Shown in pieces: positions 45,356 to 55,300 of a DNA stretch of 64,000 nucleotides (the first letter of the stretch is position 1; each line of letters begins with the position of its first letter). Made by a program: the position numbers and the translations under genes. The notes below the pieces were generated by a model that saw nothing but the letters and a program-made list of their open reading frames with translations, did no database searches and was not told the DNA's origin. The DNA is taken from contig JAAFAI010000003.1 in assembly GCA_018222405.1 (NCBI GenBank), positions 242,377 to 306,376 on the forward strand, written 5' to 3'. The stretch comes from Gammaproteobacteria bacterium. GTDB taxonomy: Bacteria > Pseudomonadota > Gammaproteobacteria > Enterobacterales > Alteromonadaceae.

Positions 45356-47605
45356 ATGTCTTTTGATGTCGATGAAGATATTTTGCAGGATTTCCTGGTT
45401 GAAGCCGGAGAAATTCTTGAGCAACTCCAGGAGCAGTTAGTCGATCTGGAGAACAATCCAGAGGATAAGGACCTTCTCAATGCCATATTCCGGGGCTATC
45501 ACACCGTAAAAGGTGGTGCCGGATTTCTGTCTCTGACCGAACTGGTTGAGATCTGCCACGGTGCAGAGAACGTTTTTGACGTCATGCGTAATGGTCAGCG
45601 CTCATTAACGCCAGAACTGATGGATACCATCCTGCAGGCCACTGACGTTGTGGTCGAGATGTTTGAAAAGGTTAAAATGCGCGAGCCGCTGGAAGCGGCT
45701 GATGGGGCGCTGGTTGAAACACTGCATAAATTGAGTAACCCGGAAACCCCAGAAGAAAATATCTTTGGCGACACTCAGGAAGAGGCACCCGCTGCCGAAC
45801 CTGAATCTGTTGCAGAAGACGAAACTTTCGAACTGGAAGAAGATACCTCCGCTGCAGGCAGTCCGTCAGAGCTGATTGAAGACATCACAGAAGATGAGTT
45901 TGAAGCGCTACTGGATGAGCTGCACGGCACCGGTGGTGCGCCAGGCGCATCGGCCGCTAAAGCGCCAACTCCGGCTCCCACACCAACACCAGCGCCAATT
46001 GCCAGCAGCGGCGGTGAAGAAGACATAACCGACGATGAGTTTGAAGCGCTGCTCGATGAGTTACATGGTAAGGGGCAATTTGGCGGCGAAGCTGCAGCAC
46101 CTGCAACCCCACCACCGGCCAGTCCGGCTCCGGCTGCAGAGTCGGGAGGCGATGAAGAAATCTCCGATGATGAATTCGAAGCCTTACTCGATCAATTACA
46201 TGGTCAGGGTAAAGGTCCGGGGGCCGGCGCACCCAAAGAAGACAAACCGGCTGAGAAGCCACGGGTAAAAGTCGAAAATACCCAACCTGAACCGGCTAAA
46301 GCCGAAGCGCCTGCGGCCAAACCGGCAGCCAAGGCGCCAGCTAAAGCCGAAAGTAAGCCGGCTGCTCCGGCTAAAGCGGCCGAACCTGCCGCCAAAAAGG
46401 AAGAGAAAAAAGCCGCACCTGCTGCGCCACAGCCTGAAACAACGGTACGGGTGGATACCCGCCGCCTTGATCAGATTATGAATATGGTTGGTGAGCTGGT
46501 ACTGGTACGTAACCGACTGTTGAGTCTGGGCATCAGTATTAACGATGAGTCGATGTCCAAGGCTATTGCTAACCTGGATGTTGTGACCGGCGACTTGCAG
46601 GGGGCTGTAATGCAGACCCGCATGCAGCCAATCAAAAAAGTATTTGGTCGCTTCCCTCGGGTGGTAAGGGATTTGGCGCGAAGCCTGAAGAAAGAAATTA
46701 CCCTTGAACTGGAAGGGGAAGAAACCGATCTGGATAAGAACCTGGTAGAGGCACTGGCCGATCCGTTGGTTCATCTGGTGCGAAACTCGGTGGATCATGG
46801 TATTGAGATGCCCGACGATCGTCAGGCGGCCGGCAAACCCCGCATGGGTAAAGTTAAGCTGTCAGCGTCGCAGGAAGGGGATCACATATTACTGGTTATC
46901 GAAGATGACGGTAAGGGGATGGACCCGGATAAACTGAAAGACATCGCGATTTCCCGTGGCGTACTTGATGCCGATGCAGCCGCGCGTATGTCAGATGTTG
47001 AAGCATTTAACCTGATCTTTGCACCAGGGTTTTCAACCAAAACAGAAATCAGTGATATCTCTGGTCGCGGTGTTGGTATGGATGTGGTGAAAACCAAGAT
47101 CAACCAACTTAACGGTACCGTGAATATTGACTCCCAGCTGGGTCGTGGTACTCGCCTGGAAATCAAGGTTCCACTGACGCTGGCGATTCTGCCAACGCTG
47201 ATGATCGTGGTAGGCAAACAAACCTTTGCGTTACCGCTCGGAGCAGTAAGCGAAATCATTAACATGGATATCAAAAAGACCAACACCGTTGATGGTCAGT
47301 TAACCATGATAGTGCGCTCAAAAGCGATACCACTGTTTTTCCTTGGCGAATGGCTGATCCGTGGACCTAAAAATATTGAGCGCGACAAAGGTCACGTGGT
47401 GGTGGTGCAAATGGGCACCAAACAGGTAGGCTTTGTGGTGGATGCTTTAATCGGTCAGGAAGAGGTGGTCATTAAACCTCTGGATGCTTTACTGCAAGGT
47501 ACCCCTGGTATGGCCGGGGCAACCATTACCTCAGACGGTGGTATTGCACTAATTTTGGATATTCCGAGCCTGCTCAAGCGATACGCCCGCAAAGCGATCA
47601 AATAA
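45356..47605 (+). CDS. cheA: Chemotaxis histidine kinase CheA
   Basis: A 749-residue kinase. P1 carries His49 (GYHTVKGGAG). Residues ~170-370 form a long Ala/Pro/Glu linker containing three copies of an EFEALLDxLHG motif in place of a clear P2 domain. P3 dimerisation (RVDTRRLDQIMNMVGELV), P4 ATPase (LVRNSVDHGIE, ISGRGVGMDVV) and P5 CheW-like domains follow. It phosphorylates CheY and CheB. In vibrios the linker holds the segment that binds ParP, which fits the parC-parP genes downstream. Confidence 0.96.
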   Translation: MSFDVDEDILQDFLVEAGEILEQLQEQLVDLENNPEDKDLLNAIFRGYHTVKGGAGFLSLTELVEICHGAENVFDVMRNGQRSLTPELMDTILQATDVVVEMFEKVKMREPLEAADGALVETLHKLSNPETPEENIFGDTQEEAPAAEPESVAEDETFELEEDTSAAGSPSELIEDITEDEFEALLDELHGTGGAPGASAAKAPTPAPTPTPAPIASSGGEEDITDDEFEALLDELHGKGQFGGEAAAPATPPPASPAPAAESGGDEEISDDEFEALLDQLHGQGKGPGAGAPKEDKPAEKPRVKVENTQPEPAKAEAPAAKPAAKAPAKAESKPAAPAKAAEPAAKKEEKKAAPAAPQPETTVRVDTRRLDQIMNMVGELVLVRNRLLSLGISINDESMSKAIANLDVVTGDLQGAVMQTRMQPIKKVFGRFPRVVRDLARSLKKEITLELEGEETDLDKNLVEALADPLVHLVRNSVDHGIEMPDDRQAAGKPRMGKVKLSASQEGDHILLVIEDDGKGMDPDKLKDIAISRGVLDADAAARMSDVEAFNLIFAPGFSTKTEISDISGRGVGMDVVKTKINQLNGTVNIDSQLGRGTRLEIKVPLTLAILPTLMIVVGKQTFALPLGAVSEIINMDIKKTNTVDGQLTMIVRSKAIPLFFLGEWLIRGPKNIERDKGHVVVVQMGTKQVGFVVDALIGQEEVVIKPLDALLQGTPGMAGATITSDGGIALILDIPSLLKRYARKAIK
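45884..46204 (+). repeat. Three copies of an EFEALLDxLHG motif within cheA
   Basis: Three ~15-codon units encode ITEDEFEALLDELHG, ITDDEFEALLDELHG and ISDDEFEALLDQLHG at about 45884-45927, 46027-46069 and 46160-46204, each followed by a Gly/Ala/Pro spacer. Spacing is about 140 bases. DNA between copies has diverged, so the peptide rather than the DNA is conserved, suggesting repeated binding sites. Confidence 0.8.
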
Positions 47606-47632
47606 CGACGTAGAAAAGAGGATTGTTATTGA

Positions 47633-48805
47633 ATGGCTTTTAAAGTCCTGGTTGTTGACGATTCCAGCTTTTATCGCCGTCGGGTCAAAGATATCCTGAA
47701 CGAAGACCGGTCACTGGAAGTGGTCGGTGAAGCAGCGAACGGGCGCGAAGCCGTAGATAAAGTCAAAGCACTGCGCCCGGACGTGGTTACCATGGACGTT
47801 GAGATGCCGTTGATGGACGGCATTGAAGCGGTCAAGCGTATTATGACCGAATGTCCGGTGTCGATTATCATGTTTTCCTCGCTGACCCAAGAAGGGGCCA
47901 AAGCTACTTTGGATGCACTGGAAGCCGGTGCCGTGGATTTTCTGCCCAAGCGTTTTGAGGATATCGCCAAAGATCGCAGTGATGCGGCAACGCTGTTAAG
48001 AACCAAAGTGCGCTTACTGGCGCGCCGGGCGCCGATTGCTTCGCTTCGCCCCCGGCCCACGCCGAGCCCCGCTAGTCTACTGAAAAAAGTACTGCCGGAA
48101 ACGGCTAAGCCGGCGCGATCAATGCCGTCTAATGCGCCTAAATCGACCTTTGTCAGAAGTTCAACCTTGCTCAGTGGTAGTCAGGAGGCAGCGGAACCGA
48201 TTGTGGTGTCGCAGGTTCAGCGCAGTGGCAAACGCTATCGCTGTCTGGCAATTGGTGCCTCAACAGGCGGTCCCGTTGCTCTGCAAAAAGTGTTAACCCA
48301 GTTACCCGCACGTTTTCCTTTTCCGATCTTTCTGGTTCAGCATATGCCAGGAACGTTTACCCATGCTTTTGCAGAACGATTGAATCAGCATTGCCAGATT
48401 CAGGTCAAAGAAGCTGAACACGGCGAAGTTGTGCAGGCGGGCTGCGCTTATCTGGCACCGGGGGGCAAGCAAATGGAAGTCGAAAAGCGGGCCGGTCATA
48501 CTTATATTGTAATTAAAGAGGTAAATTCTTCGGATATCGGTTACAAGCCAAGTGTGGATATTACTTTTAACAGCCTGTCACAAATATATGGTGGCGATAC
48601 ACTGGCGGTCATCCTGACCGGGATGGGCGCTGATGGCCGGGAAGGTTGTCGGACACTCAAGTCGCTGGGTGCGAAGGTCTGGGCGCAGGATAAAGACAGC
48701 AGTGTGGTGTATGGTATGCCACAGGCGGTAACGGTCGACAGACTTGCCGAAGTGAATATTGACATTAATGACATTGGTGAATGCATTAAAACCGAAATGT
48801 CCTGA
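47633..48805 (+). CDS. cheB: Chemotaxis methylesterase CheB
   Basis: A 390-residue protein: receiver with Asp55 (VVTMDVEMP), a linker rich in Pro/Ser, and the C-terminal methylesterase with the catalytic serine in GASTGGP, histidine in VQHMPGTFTHAF and aspartate in LTGMGADGREG. It removes methyl groups from chemoreceptors when phosphorylated by CheA. Follows cheA after 27 bases. Confidence 0.96.
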   Translation: MAFKVLVVDDSSFYRRRVKDILNEDRSLEVVGEAANGREAVDKVKALRPDVVTMDVEMPLMDGIEAVKRIMTECPVSIIMFSSLTQEGAKATLDALEAGAVDFLPKRFEDIAKDRSDAATLLRTKVRLLARRAPIASLRPRPTPSPASLLKKVLPETAKPARSMPSNAPKSTFVRSSTLLSGSQEAAEPIVVSQVQRSGKRYRCLAIGASTGGPVALQKVLTQLPARFPFPIFLVQHMPGTFTHAFAERLNQHCQIQVKEAEHGEVVQAGCAYLAPGGKQMEVEKRAGHTYIVIKEVNSSDIGYKPSVDITFNSLSQIYGGDTLAVILTGMGADGREGCRTLKSLGAKVWAQDKDSSVVYGMPQAVTVDRLAEVNIDINDIGECIKTEMS

Positions 48806-48836
48806 TCAATAATTACTGGCAGGCGGGAGAAAAGCG

Positions 48837-49604
48837 TTGAAAATTTGGACCATAGCCAATCAGAAAGGTGGCGTCGGTAAAACAACCACGACGGTCACTC
48901 TGGGTGGAATACTGGCAAAACGTGGGTTTAACGTTTTATTGGTAGATATGGATCCTCATTCCTCGCTCAGCTATTACTTTGGTATTGATTCAGAAGAGCT
49001 TTCCAGCTCGGTGTATGACATTTTTGCTAATCCTTCCGGCTTAAGTGACGATAAGGTACTGGACTGTTTATGTCCCAGTAAGCTTGACAGCCTGTTTATT
49101 TTGCCATCCACCATGGCCCTCGCCACCTTAGACCGGTCGCTGGGCAATCAGATTGGAATGGGACTGGTGCTGAAAAAGGCACTGCAACAAATTGAATCGC
49201 AATTCGATTACGTGCTGATAGACTGTCCGCCGGTGCTGGGCGTGCTTATGGTCAATGCGCTGGCGGCATGTCAGAAAGTCATTGTGCCGGTGCAAACGGA
49301 GTTTTTAGCCCTCAAAGGGCTCGACAGGATGATGCATACGCTTAAAATTATGGGCAAAACCCTGTCGCGGAATTTTGATACAACCATAGTGCCAACCATG
49401 TTTGACAGGCGTATTAACGCGGCCATAGCAGCCCAGAAACAATTGCTACTGGACTACAAAGAACAGATTTGGAAAGGTATGATACCAGTGGATACCAGAT
49501 TCCGGGACGCCAGCCAGATGCAGGCGCCGGCATCTATAGTGTATCCCAAAGCTCGTGGCGTATTCGCTTACGAGAAATTACTCAACGTCCTGGATAGTGA
49601 CTAA
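48837..49604 (+). CDS. parC: ParA-like chemotaxis localisation ATPase ParC
   Basis: A 255-residue ParA-family ATPase with deviant Walker A NQKGGVGKTTTT and VDMDPHSSLSYYFG. Position directly after cheB and before a CheW-domain protein matches vibrio ParC, which places chemotaxis arrays at the old pole (not the topoisomerase gene of the same name). The start is TTG at 48837 with GGGAG seven bases upstream; no nearer ATG matches the N-terminus LKIWTIANQKGG. Confidence 0.9.
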   Translation: MKIWTIANQKGGVGKTTTTVTLGGILAKRGFNVLLVDMDPHSSLSYYFGIDSEELSSSVYDIFANPSGLSDDKVLDCLCPSKLDSLFILPSTMALATLDRSLGNQIGMGLVLKKALQQIESQFDYVLIDCPPVLGVLMVNALAACQKVIVPVQTEFLALKGLDRMMHTLKIMGKTLSRNFDTTIVPTMFDRRINAAIAAQKQLLLDYKEQIWKGMIPVDTRFRDASQMQAPASIVYPKARGVFAYEKLLNVLDSD

Positions 49605-49605
49605 T

Positions 49606-50370
49606 ATGAGCAAAGATACACCGTTTGCTAAAGAAGAGGTGATGGAAGAATACCTCAGCAGTTTATTACGCGATGTCGAAGATCCGGCAGACGTAACGGC
49701 GCGTACCGCCAAGCTGTTAGAAAAGGCAACGGTAGAGCTGACGCCGGAAGTACCGGAGGCGACACCTCAACCCGCATCTCCTCAAGTAAGCGACCCGGTT
49801 GAAACCGAACAGGACATTGCGGCCGAAGACGTCATCGCTGAAGTCAAAGCAAACGTTGAGGAGAAAGCCTCGGTACCGCCACCGGGTGTGCCGTTAAAAC
49901 CCCTTGAAGAGCGTTTGGATAATGCTTTCCAGGCACTGTTCTTTGAAGTGGCTGGCTTAACCCTGGCAGTGCCACTTATTACGCTGGGCGGTATTCATAA
50001 TCTGACCAAGATTGGTCCGTTGTTCGGTAAACCTGCCTGGTTTATGGGCGTAATGCTGCATCGGGAAGAAAAATTAAGCGTTGTGGATACCGCACGTTGG
50101 GTTATGCCGGAAAAATACGACCAAACTCTGGCGGATAAGCTAAACTATCAGTATCTCATTATGTTAGGTGATAGTCCGTGGGGGTTAGCCAGCGAAAAAC
50201 TGGTGAATACGGTGACCTTAAACAAGGACGATGTAAAATGGCGTCAGGCGAATGCAAAGCGTCCCTGGCTCGCCGGCATGGTAAAAGATAAAATGTGTGC
50301 ATTGTTGGATGTTGATGAACTAATATCAATGCTGAATAACGGCTTGGGCAGTAAAGACCAGGTACTATAG
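49606..50370 (+). CDS. parP: CheW-domain array localisation protein ParP
   Basis: A 254-residue protein: a polar, Pro/Glu-rich N-terminal half (~1-115) and a C-terminal CheW-like domain (LFFEVAGLTLAVPLITLGGI; NRVTL-like VNTVTL). In vibrios ParP links ParC to CheA and receptors. ATG 49606 begins one base after the parC stop; longer in-frame starts lie inside parC. The partner site in CheA may be the repeated linker motif. Confidence 0.88.
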   Translation: MSKDTPFAKEEVMEEYLSSLLRDVEDPADVTARTAKLLEKATVELTPEVPEATPQPASPQVSDPVETEQDIAAEDVIAEVKANVEEKASVPPPGVPLKPLEERLDNAFQALFFEVAGLTLAVPLITLGGIHNLTKIGPLFGKPAWFMGVMLHREEKLSVVDTARWVMPEKYDQTLADKLNYQYLIMLGDSPWGLASEKLVNTVTLNKDDVKWRQANAKRPWLAGMVKDKMCALLDVDELISMLNNGLGSKDQVL

Positions 50371-50388
50371 TCAAGTGGAGCCAAGTGC

Positions 50389-50877
50389 ATGAGTGATGAC
50401 AGAAATAATAACGCAGGCAATGTCGACGATCAGGTATTGCAATGGGTAACCTATCGATTAGGCGATGAGACCTACGGCATTAATGTAATGCAGGTGCAGG
50501 AAGTATTACGTTATTCTGAGATCGCTCCGGTACCTGGAGCCCCGGATTACGTATTAGGTATTATTAACCTGCGTGGTAACGTGGTAACCGTAATTGATAC
50601 CCGCGCTCGCTTCGGGTTGCCGCCGGAAGAAGTCACAGATAATACCCGTGTGGTCATCATTGAGTCTGATGAACAGGTGGTGGGCATTCTTGTAGATAGC
50701 GTTGCCGAGGTGGTTTATCTCAAGTCTTCAGAAATCGATAGCGCGCCAAATGTCGGCACTGAAGAAAGTGCTAAATTTATCCAGGGTGTCAGTAACCGCG
50801 ACGGTGAGCTGCTTATTCTGGTTGATCTCAACAAACTTCTCAGTGACGAGGAATGGGACGAGCTAAGCAGTCTGTAA
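50389..50877 (+). CDS. cheW: Chemotaxis coupling protein CheW
   Basis: A 162-residue single CheW domain (LGDETYGINVMQVQEVL, VLGIINLRGNVVTVIDTR, LILVDLNKLLS). It links CheA to receptors. Slightly acidic N-terminal extension of about 17 residues. It is 18 bases after parP and precedes the DUF2802 gene. Confidence 0.96.
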   Translation: MSDDRNNNAGNVDDQVLQWVTYRLGDETYGINVMQVQEVLRYSEIAPVPGAPDYVLGIINLRGNVVTVIDTRARFGLPPEEVTDNTRVVIIESDEQVVGILVDSVAEVVYLKSSEIDSAPNVGTEESAKFIQGVSNRDGELLILVDLNKLLSDEEWDELSSL

Positions 50878-50901
50878 ATAAAACGGCCGTTCTTTCTTCA
50901 C

Positions 50902-51318
50902 ATGGAAGTTAATCTGTCTTTACTGATAGCTGTTGCTGCTTTATGCCTTTCGGTGCTCTTTACCATCGTACTCTGGATTGTGAGTCGTCGCAGTAATGCA
51001 CGGCTGACCGAAGCGCTGGCACAGCAACAACAGCAACTCAGCGCGCTTAAAAAGCAACTCCATATCAACGCCAGCACGCTTGAAGAGATTCAGGCGCGTA
51101 GTCTGGTGGTGGCCAAAAATACCGAACAAACCGAAGCGGCGCTGGCTACTTTGCAACAGCAATTTACCGCTTTAGGTGAGCAGGATCCCGACAGCCGCCT
51201 TTATCAACGTGCCGCTGAAATGATCCAGTCGGGAGCCAGTGCCGAGGAAGTCATGCACAACTGCGATCTGCCCTTAGCGGAAGTTCAGCTACTGATGAAC
51301 ATCCACCAGCCCAGATAG
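50902..51318 (+). CDS. DUF2802 membrane-anchored protein
   Basis: A 138-residue protein with one N-terminal membrane segment (LLIAVAALCLSVLFTIVLWIV), a Gln-rich coiled coil (~35-95) and a C-terminal DUF2802 unit (YQRAAEMIQSGASAEEVMHNCDLPLAEVQLL) resembling a helix-turn-helix. Homologues are commonly found after cheW in polar-flagellum clusters of vibrios and relatives, but the function is unknown. Last gene of the che operon. Confidence 0.82.
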   Translation: MEVNLSLLIAVAALCLSVLFTIVLWIVSRRSNARLTEALAQQQQQLSALKKQLHINASTLEEIQARSLVVAKNTEQTEAALATLQQQFTALGEQDPDSRLYQRAAEMIQSGASAEEVMHNCDLPLAEVQLLMNIHQPR

Positions 51319-51665
51319 GCTTACCTTCGCGCAGCGCGTGGATAAACTCACAAGTATTCTTAATCCCACCTCAATTCAAAATCGTTTTCTCTGTCAGTTT
51401 ACGTTTGCATAGCTTTTTGTTTATCTGTCTAAAGTTATTTGTAAATAACTGTTTTTATTATTTTTATTGCTTAACCTTTTACTCAATCTGGTAAATATTG
51501 CCGTTTACTTATTGAACAGCCAGGTTGTGCAAAAAAATAACTTCAATGTAAAAAAAATGTGTGAGTAATGTTAATTGTTGGCGTTCACAATGCCCTTCCT
51601 CAGGCAATATTGCGCACATAATCAGCAAATTGCGGGGCACACAGAAAAATTACAGGGGTACTACT
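51319..51665. other. AT-rich intergenic region (347 bases)
   Basis: Separates the chemotaxis operon from the xylanase unit. It contains one AT-rich hairpin with a T-run (51433-51456) near its middle and otherwise no recognised gene, repeat or clear promoter. The drop in GC here marks a boundary between gene blocks. Confidence 0.5.
51433..51456 (+). terminator. Weak candidate terminator of the che operon
   Basis: AGTTATTT and AAATAACT form an AT-only-rich stem around GT (about seven pairs with a four-base loop), followed by GTTTTT. It is 115 bases after the DUF2802 stop. The stem is unstable, so confidence is low. Confidence 0.35.
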
Positions 51666-52364
51666 ATGAACAAACTCATGATTGGCGGGGTGCTGTTATT
51701 GCTAAGTGCAGCGCCTCAGGCAATGGCCAGCGTTATCACTAATGGTGGCTTTACGGATTGCAGTTATAACGGCTGGTCAAAAGACACCGACGGAGCTGGT
51801 GATATCAGCGTGCTGGACGACTTTACTATTACCAGTGGGCCGAATTGCGCCGCTGAACTGCTGGTGGACGCTGACAATACTGAGGCCTGGTTTGCTAACA
51901 CTTTATTTCAAAACATTTCGCTGAGTAATGACGAGCAGTATCAACTCAATGTGGATCTGACTGCCGGTTCTGAGTTCAGCAGTGCTGATAACGGCTTTAT
52001 TGCCGACAATTTTGTGGTGGCATTTGGTGATGGCACCGGCAGTTATTACGGCGCGGATGGCCAGCTAGGCAATGTTTTCAGCGCCGATATTGACGGTAAT
52101 AACAGCTATTCGCTGAACATTATGCTCGACGAGACACTTTCAGCCTTCACTAATCTAAGCCTCGAATTTCAGTTACTCATTGGATTTGATGAATTCGGCA
52201 GTGATTTTGGCGGTTCATTTCTGCAAGTAGACAACGTGTCGATTACCGCGGTGGGTGATGATAATGTAGCCGTTAGTGCACCTTCTCAGGCGTTATTATT
52301 TGGCCTTGGGCTGGCCGGACTGGTTTTCGCAAACCGTACGCGTAGCACGGGAGGTCATCAATGA
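51666..52364 (+). CDS. Exported protein with variant PEP-CTERM-like tail
   Basis: A 232-residue secreted protein: signal peptide ending AAPQAMAS, a Ser/Asp/Asn-rich beta-type body with VITNGGF near the start, and a C-terminal tail of the PEP-CTERM shape (short motif, hydrophobic helix ALLFGLGLAGLVFA, basic RTRS). The motif reads SAPSQ instead of PEP, so sorting by an exosortase is uncertain; a housekeeping-sorting variant is possible. ATG 51666 was chosen from the signal peptide; the frame is open 105 bases further upstream. It overlaps the xylanase gene by four bases. Confidence 0.8.
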   Translation: MNKLMIGGVLLLLSAAPQAMASVITNGGFTDCSYNGWSKDTDGAGDISVLDDFTITSGPNCAAELLVDADNTEAWFANTLFQNISLSNDEQYQLNVDLTAGSEFSSADNGFIADNFVVAFGDGTGSYYGADGQLGNVFSADIDGNNSYSLNIMLDETLSAFTNLSLEFQLLIGFDEFGSDFGGSFLQVDNVSITAVGDDNVAVSAPSQALLFGLGLAGLVFANRTRSTGGHQ

Positions 52365-55300
52365 AACTGAATGCCTTTTCTATTGCACTGCTCAGTGCCG
52401 GGCTAGCTGCGGTTACGCCAGTCAGTGCAGCCTGGCAACCATTGAATGACGGAGTGGATACCACTTTATTGCGAGCCACTGTAGACAGGATTAACCGGGT
52501 TTATAGTTCGGTGGTTACCCTGACCAATACCTCTGATGACATTATCGACGGGCCTTTTCGGGTTCTGATCACCGATAGTTCAATTGCTGTTAACGGCGCG
52601 GATGGATACACCCGTGATGGTATCCCATACTTTGAGGTGGTCGCTGACAGCCTGGCAGCGGGGGAGAGCACGGCGGTTTCCGTTTCCTTTAACCTGGAGC
52701 GTAAACGACTCAGCTTTACCCCGGTACTGGAACAAGACAATCCCAATATCGGCATTTATGCTGAGGCAGAGGGCGGTGCTGATGCCACCTTAAACTACCT
52801 GGGCATGGACCTGTTTATAGAATCCGGTGAGCCAGGGTATGTAACCACTCTTGTGAACGCTACCACGCCACCAGAAGATGACAGCCGGGTGGGGGAATTA
52901 CTGGTTAATTTCAACCAGGCCGGTACCTACAACCTGTATGCCCGGGTTCGAGTGGGGCCGGAAGGATTTAGCGACGACAGCATGTATATACCCTCTGTAC
53001 TGGGTAGTGCTAATGAATGGATCCTGGTTAACGGGATCAGCGGATATGCTGCGCCAGGCGAAACCGGTTATGAGCCGGGTACTGTGGTTGAGAGCGGTGG
53101 TGAAGCTAACTTAGAAGCCTTTATGTGGGTCGCTATTACAGAAGGCGAATACACTGTTGCCAATAATAACGCAACTGAGGTGTTCCGCTACGCGAGTCGT
53201 GAAGATGGTCTGGATATTGACAAGTTTGTGTTTGCGCCAGCCGGGCTGACCTATACCGTCGATCAGCTTGAAAATGGTCTACCGGGCGAGATTGTCACGC
53301 CACCAGACACCTACACACCGTCTGGCCCGCCATTAGCTCAAGGACAGTCTAAGTTCTTAGGTGGCGTTTGTTGCGGCGCACAGCGGCCAAACTTTGAGGC
53401 CTACTGGAATCAGGTGACCGCAGAAAACGCCGGTAAGTGGGGCTCTGTCGAATCGGTGCGCGACCAATTTAACTGGGCCCCGCTTGATGAAGCCTATAAC
53501 CTGGCTAAAGACAACGGCTTTATCTATAAGCATCACGTTCTGGTGTGGGGCAGCCAGCAACCTGGCTGGATAAGCGATTTGTCGCCGGCTCAGCAACTCG
53601 ACGAAATCCTGGAGTGGTATCAGGCCGTTAACCAACGTTACCCGGCGATGGATTTTATCGAAGTGGTCAATGAATTCGATAATGCGCCGCCGGATGGCAG
53701 CAATGGCCGACCGGATTACGTTGATGGCTTGCGCTTGTATGCGCCGGAGGCAACAGCAGAAGTGGAAGCGTTCTTCCTGGCCCGGGGGGATGATGCCACA
53801 ACGGCAGCACAAAAAGCCGAAGACTACGACTGGATAGTGAATGCCTTTCAAATGGCGCGGGACATTTTCCCGGCCAGTACTCAGTTGATGTTTAACGAGT
53901 ACAGTGTCATAAACTCTGACGCCAGAACCGACAAGGTGATTGATTTAGCCAACCTGCTGCAATCGAGGGGGCTTATCGACGCAATTGGTTTCCAGGGGCA
54001 CGCCTTCTCAACCGGCGGCCCGTTAGAAACCATGCTCAGTAATATCGATCGCATGGACAGCCTGACCGGGTTGGATATTTATCTGACGGAACTGGATATT
54101 GACGGTACTGAAGAACTAACTCAGCTACTGGAATATCAACGCCTGTTCCCGGCATTCTGGACGCACCCGGCAATTAAAGGGATAACCATGTGGGGTTATC
54201 TGCCTGGCCACTGGCGTGAAGAGCAAGGCGCCATTCTGGCTTACGACACCGGTGTAGAAAAAGCCGCGCTTAAATGGCTGAAAGGCTACGTTCGCGAACT
54301 GGCACCGCAGTTTAATCAGCCATCGCTGATCACCGTGGATGAAACCACTGAAGTGGGCATACAGGTGGCAGATTTAGTCTCTTATGATTATCAGGGCAAC
54401 CCTCATGAACAGAGTTCTGCGGTGCAGTGGACGGTGTTGAGTGGGAATGAAGACGGCTTGTTTGCGCTGGATGCACAAAGCGGCAAAATCAGCGTGGCTG
54501 CGCCGTTAAGTCCTGGTTTATATGACTTGTACATTCAGGTAGTTGAGGGCGAATACCCCAGCTTTACCCGTCAGGTGCAGATCGTGGTGCCCGGCGATGA
54601 TTTGCCCCCCGAGGTAATTGAGTACGACTTCAGTGATGGCTCGCAGGGGTGGCGTGGTGACTACGGCACATCGGCAACGGTGGGTTATGACAGCAGTATA
54701 CCCGCGGCGTTATTAATACCAGACTGGGCTGGCCGCAATGCACAGGAGTATATTGAAGAGATCAGTATGACCGATCTTAACGGCGCTAATCTCAGCTATA
54801 CCGTAAATGTCACGCAGGCCCAGGTAGATGGTGGCATGACCATCCAGCCTTATGTGCAAACGGGCGGGCCAACTTATTCTCGTATCTACGGACAGGCCGT
54901 GGTGCCGGTGGCTGGTGAAAATGTGATCACCTTTGCTCCACAAGATAACGGTGCCGGCGATCTGGCGATCATCGAGCGACTCGGTCTACAGCTGAATGGC
55001 CCGCTCAGCGAAGGGACTGATGATGTGGTCGAAATGACTTACGTCAGACTGGAAATCCCTACGGAGTTGCCCAGCGCTGAAACCGTAACTTACGACTTTA
55101 TCAACGACAGTGAAGGCATGCGCGGTGATTATGGGACCAATGCCAGCGTGATCCATCGTCCGGCACTTGAGGCAGTCAGCCTGCAGCCAAATGACAGCAG
55201 CGAAACCCATAACTACATACTGGGCGTACCCAGCCGGAATTACGCCGGGGCGGGGATTACCTACACGCTTAATGTCAGTAGTGATCTGGCTGCCAGCGGT

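Noticed and set aside
46196..46798. 200-residue minus-strand reading frame opposite cheA
   Set aside because: It mirrors the Ala/Pro-rich CheA linker and dimerisation domain and has a biased, Phe/Arg-rich composition with no family match.
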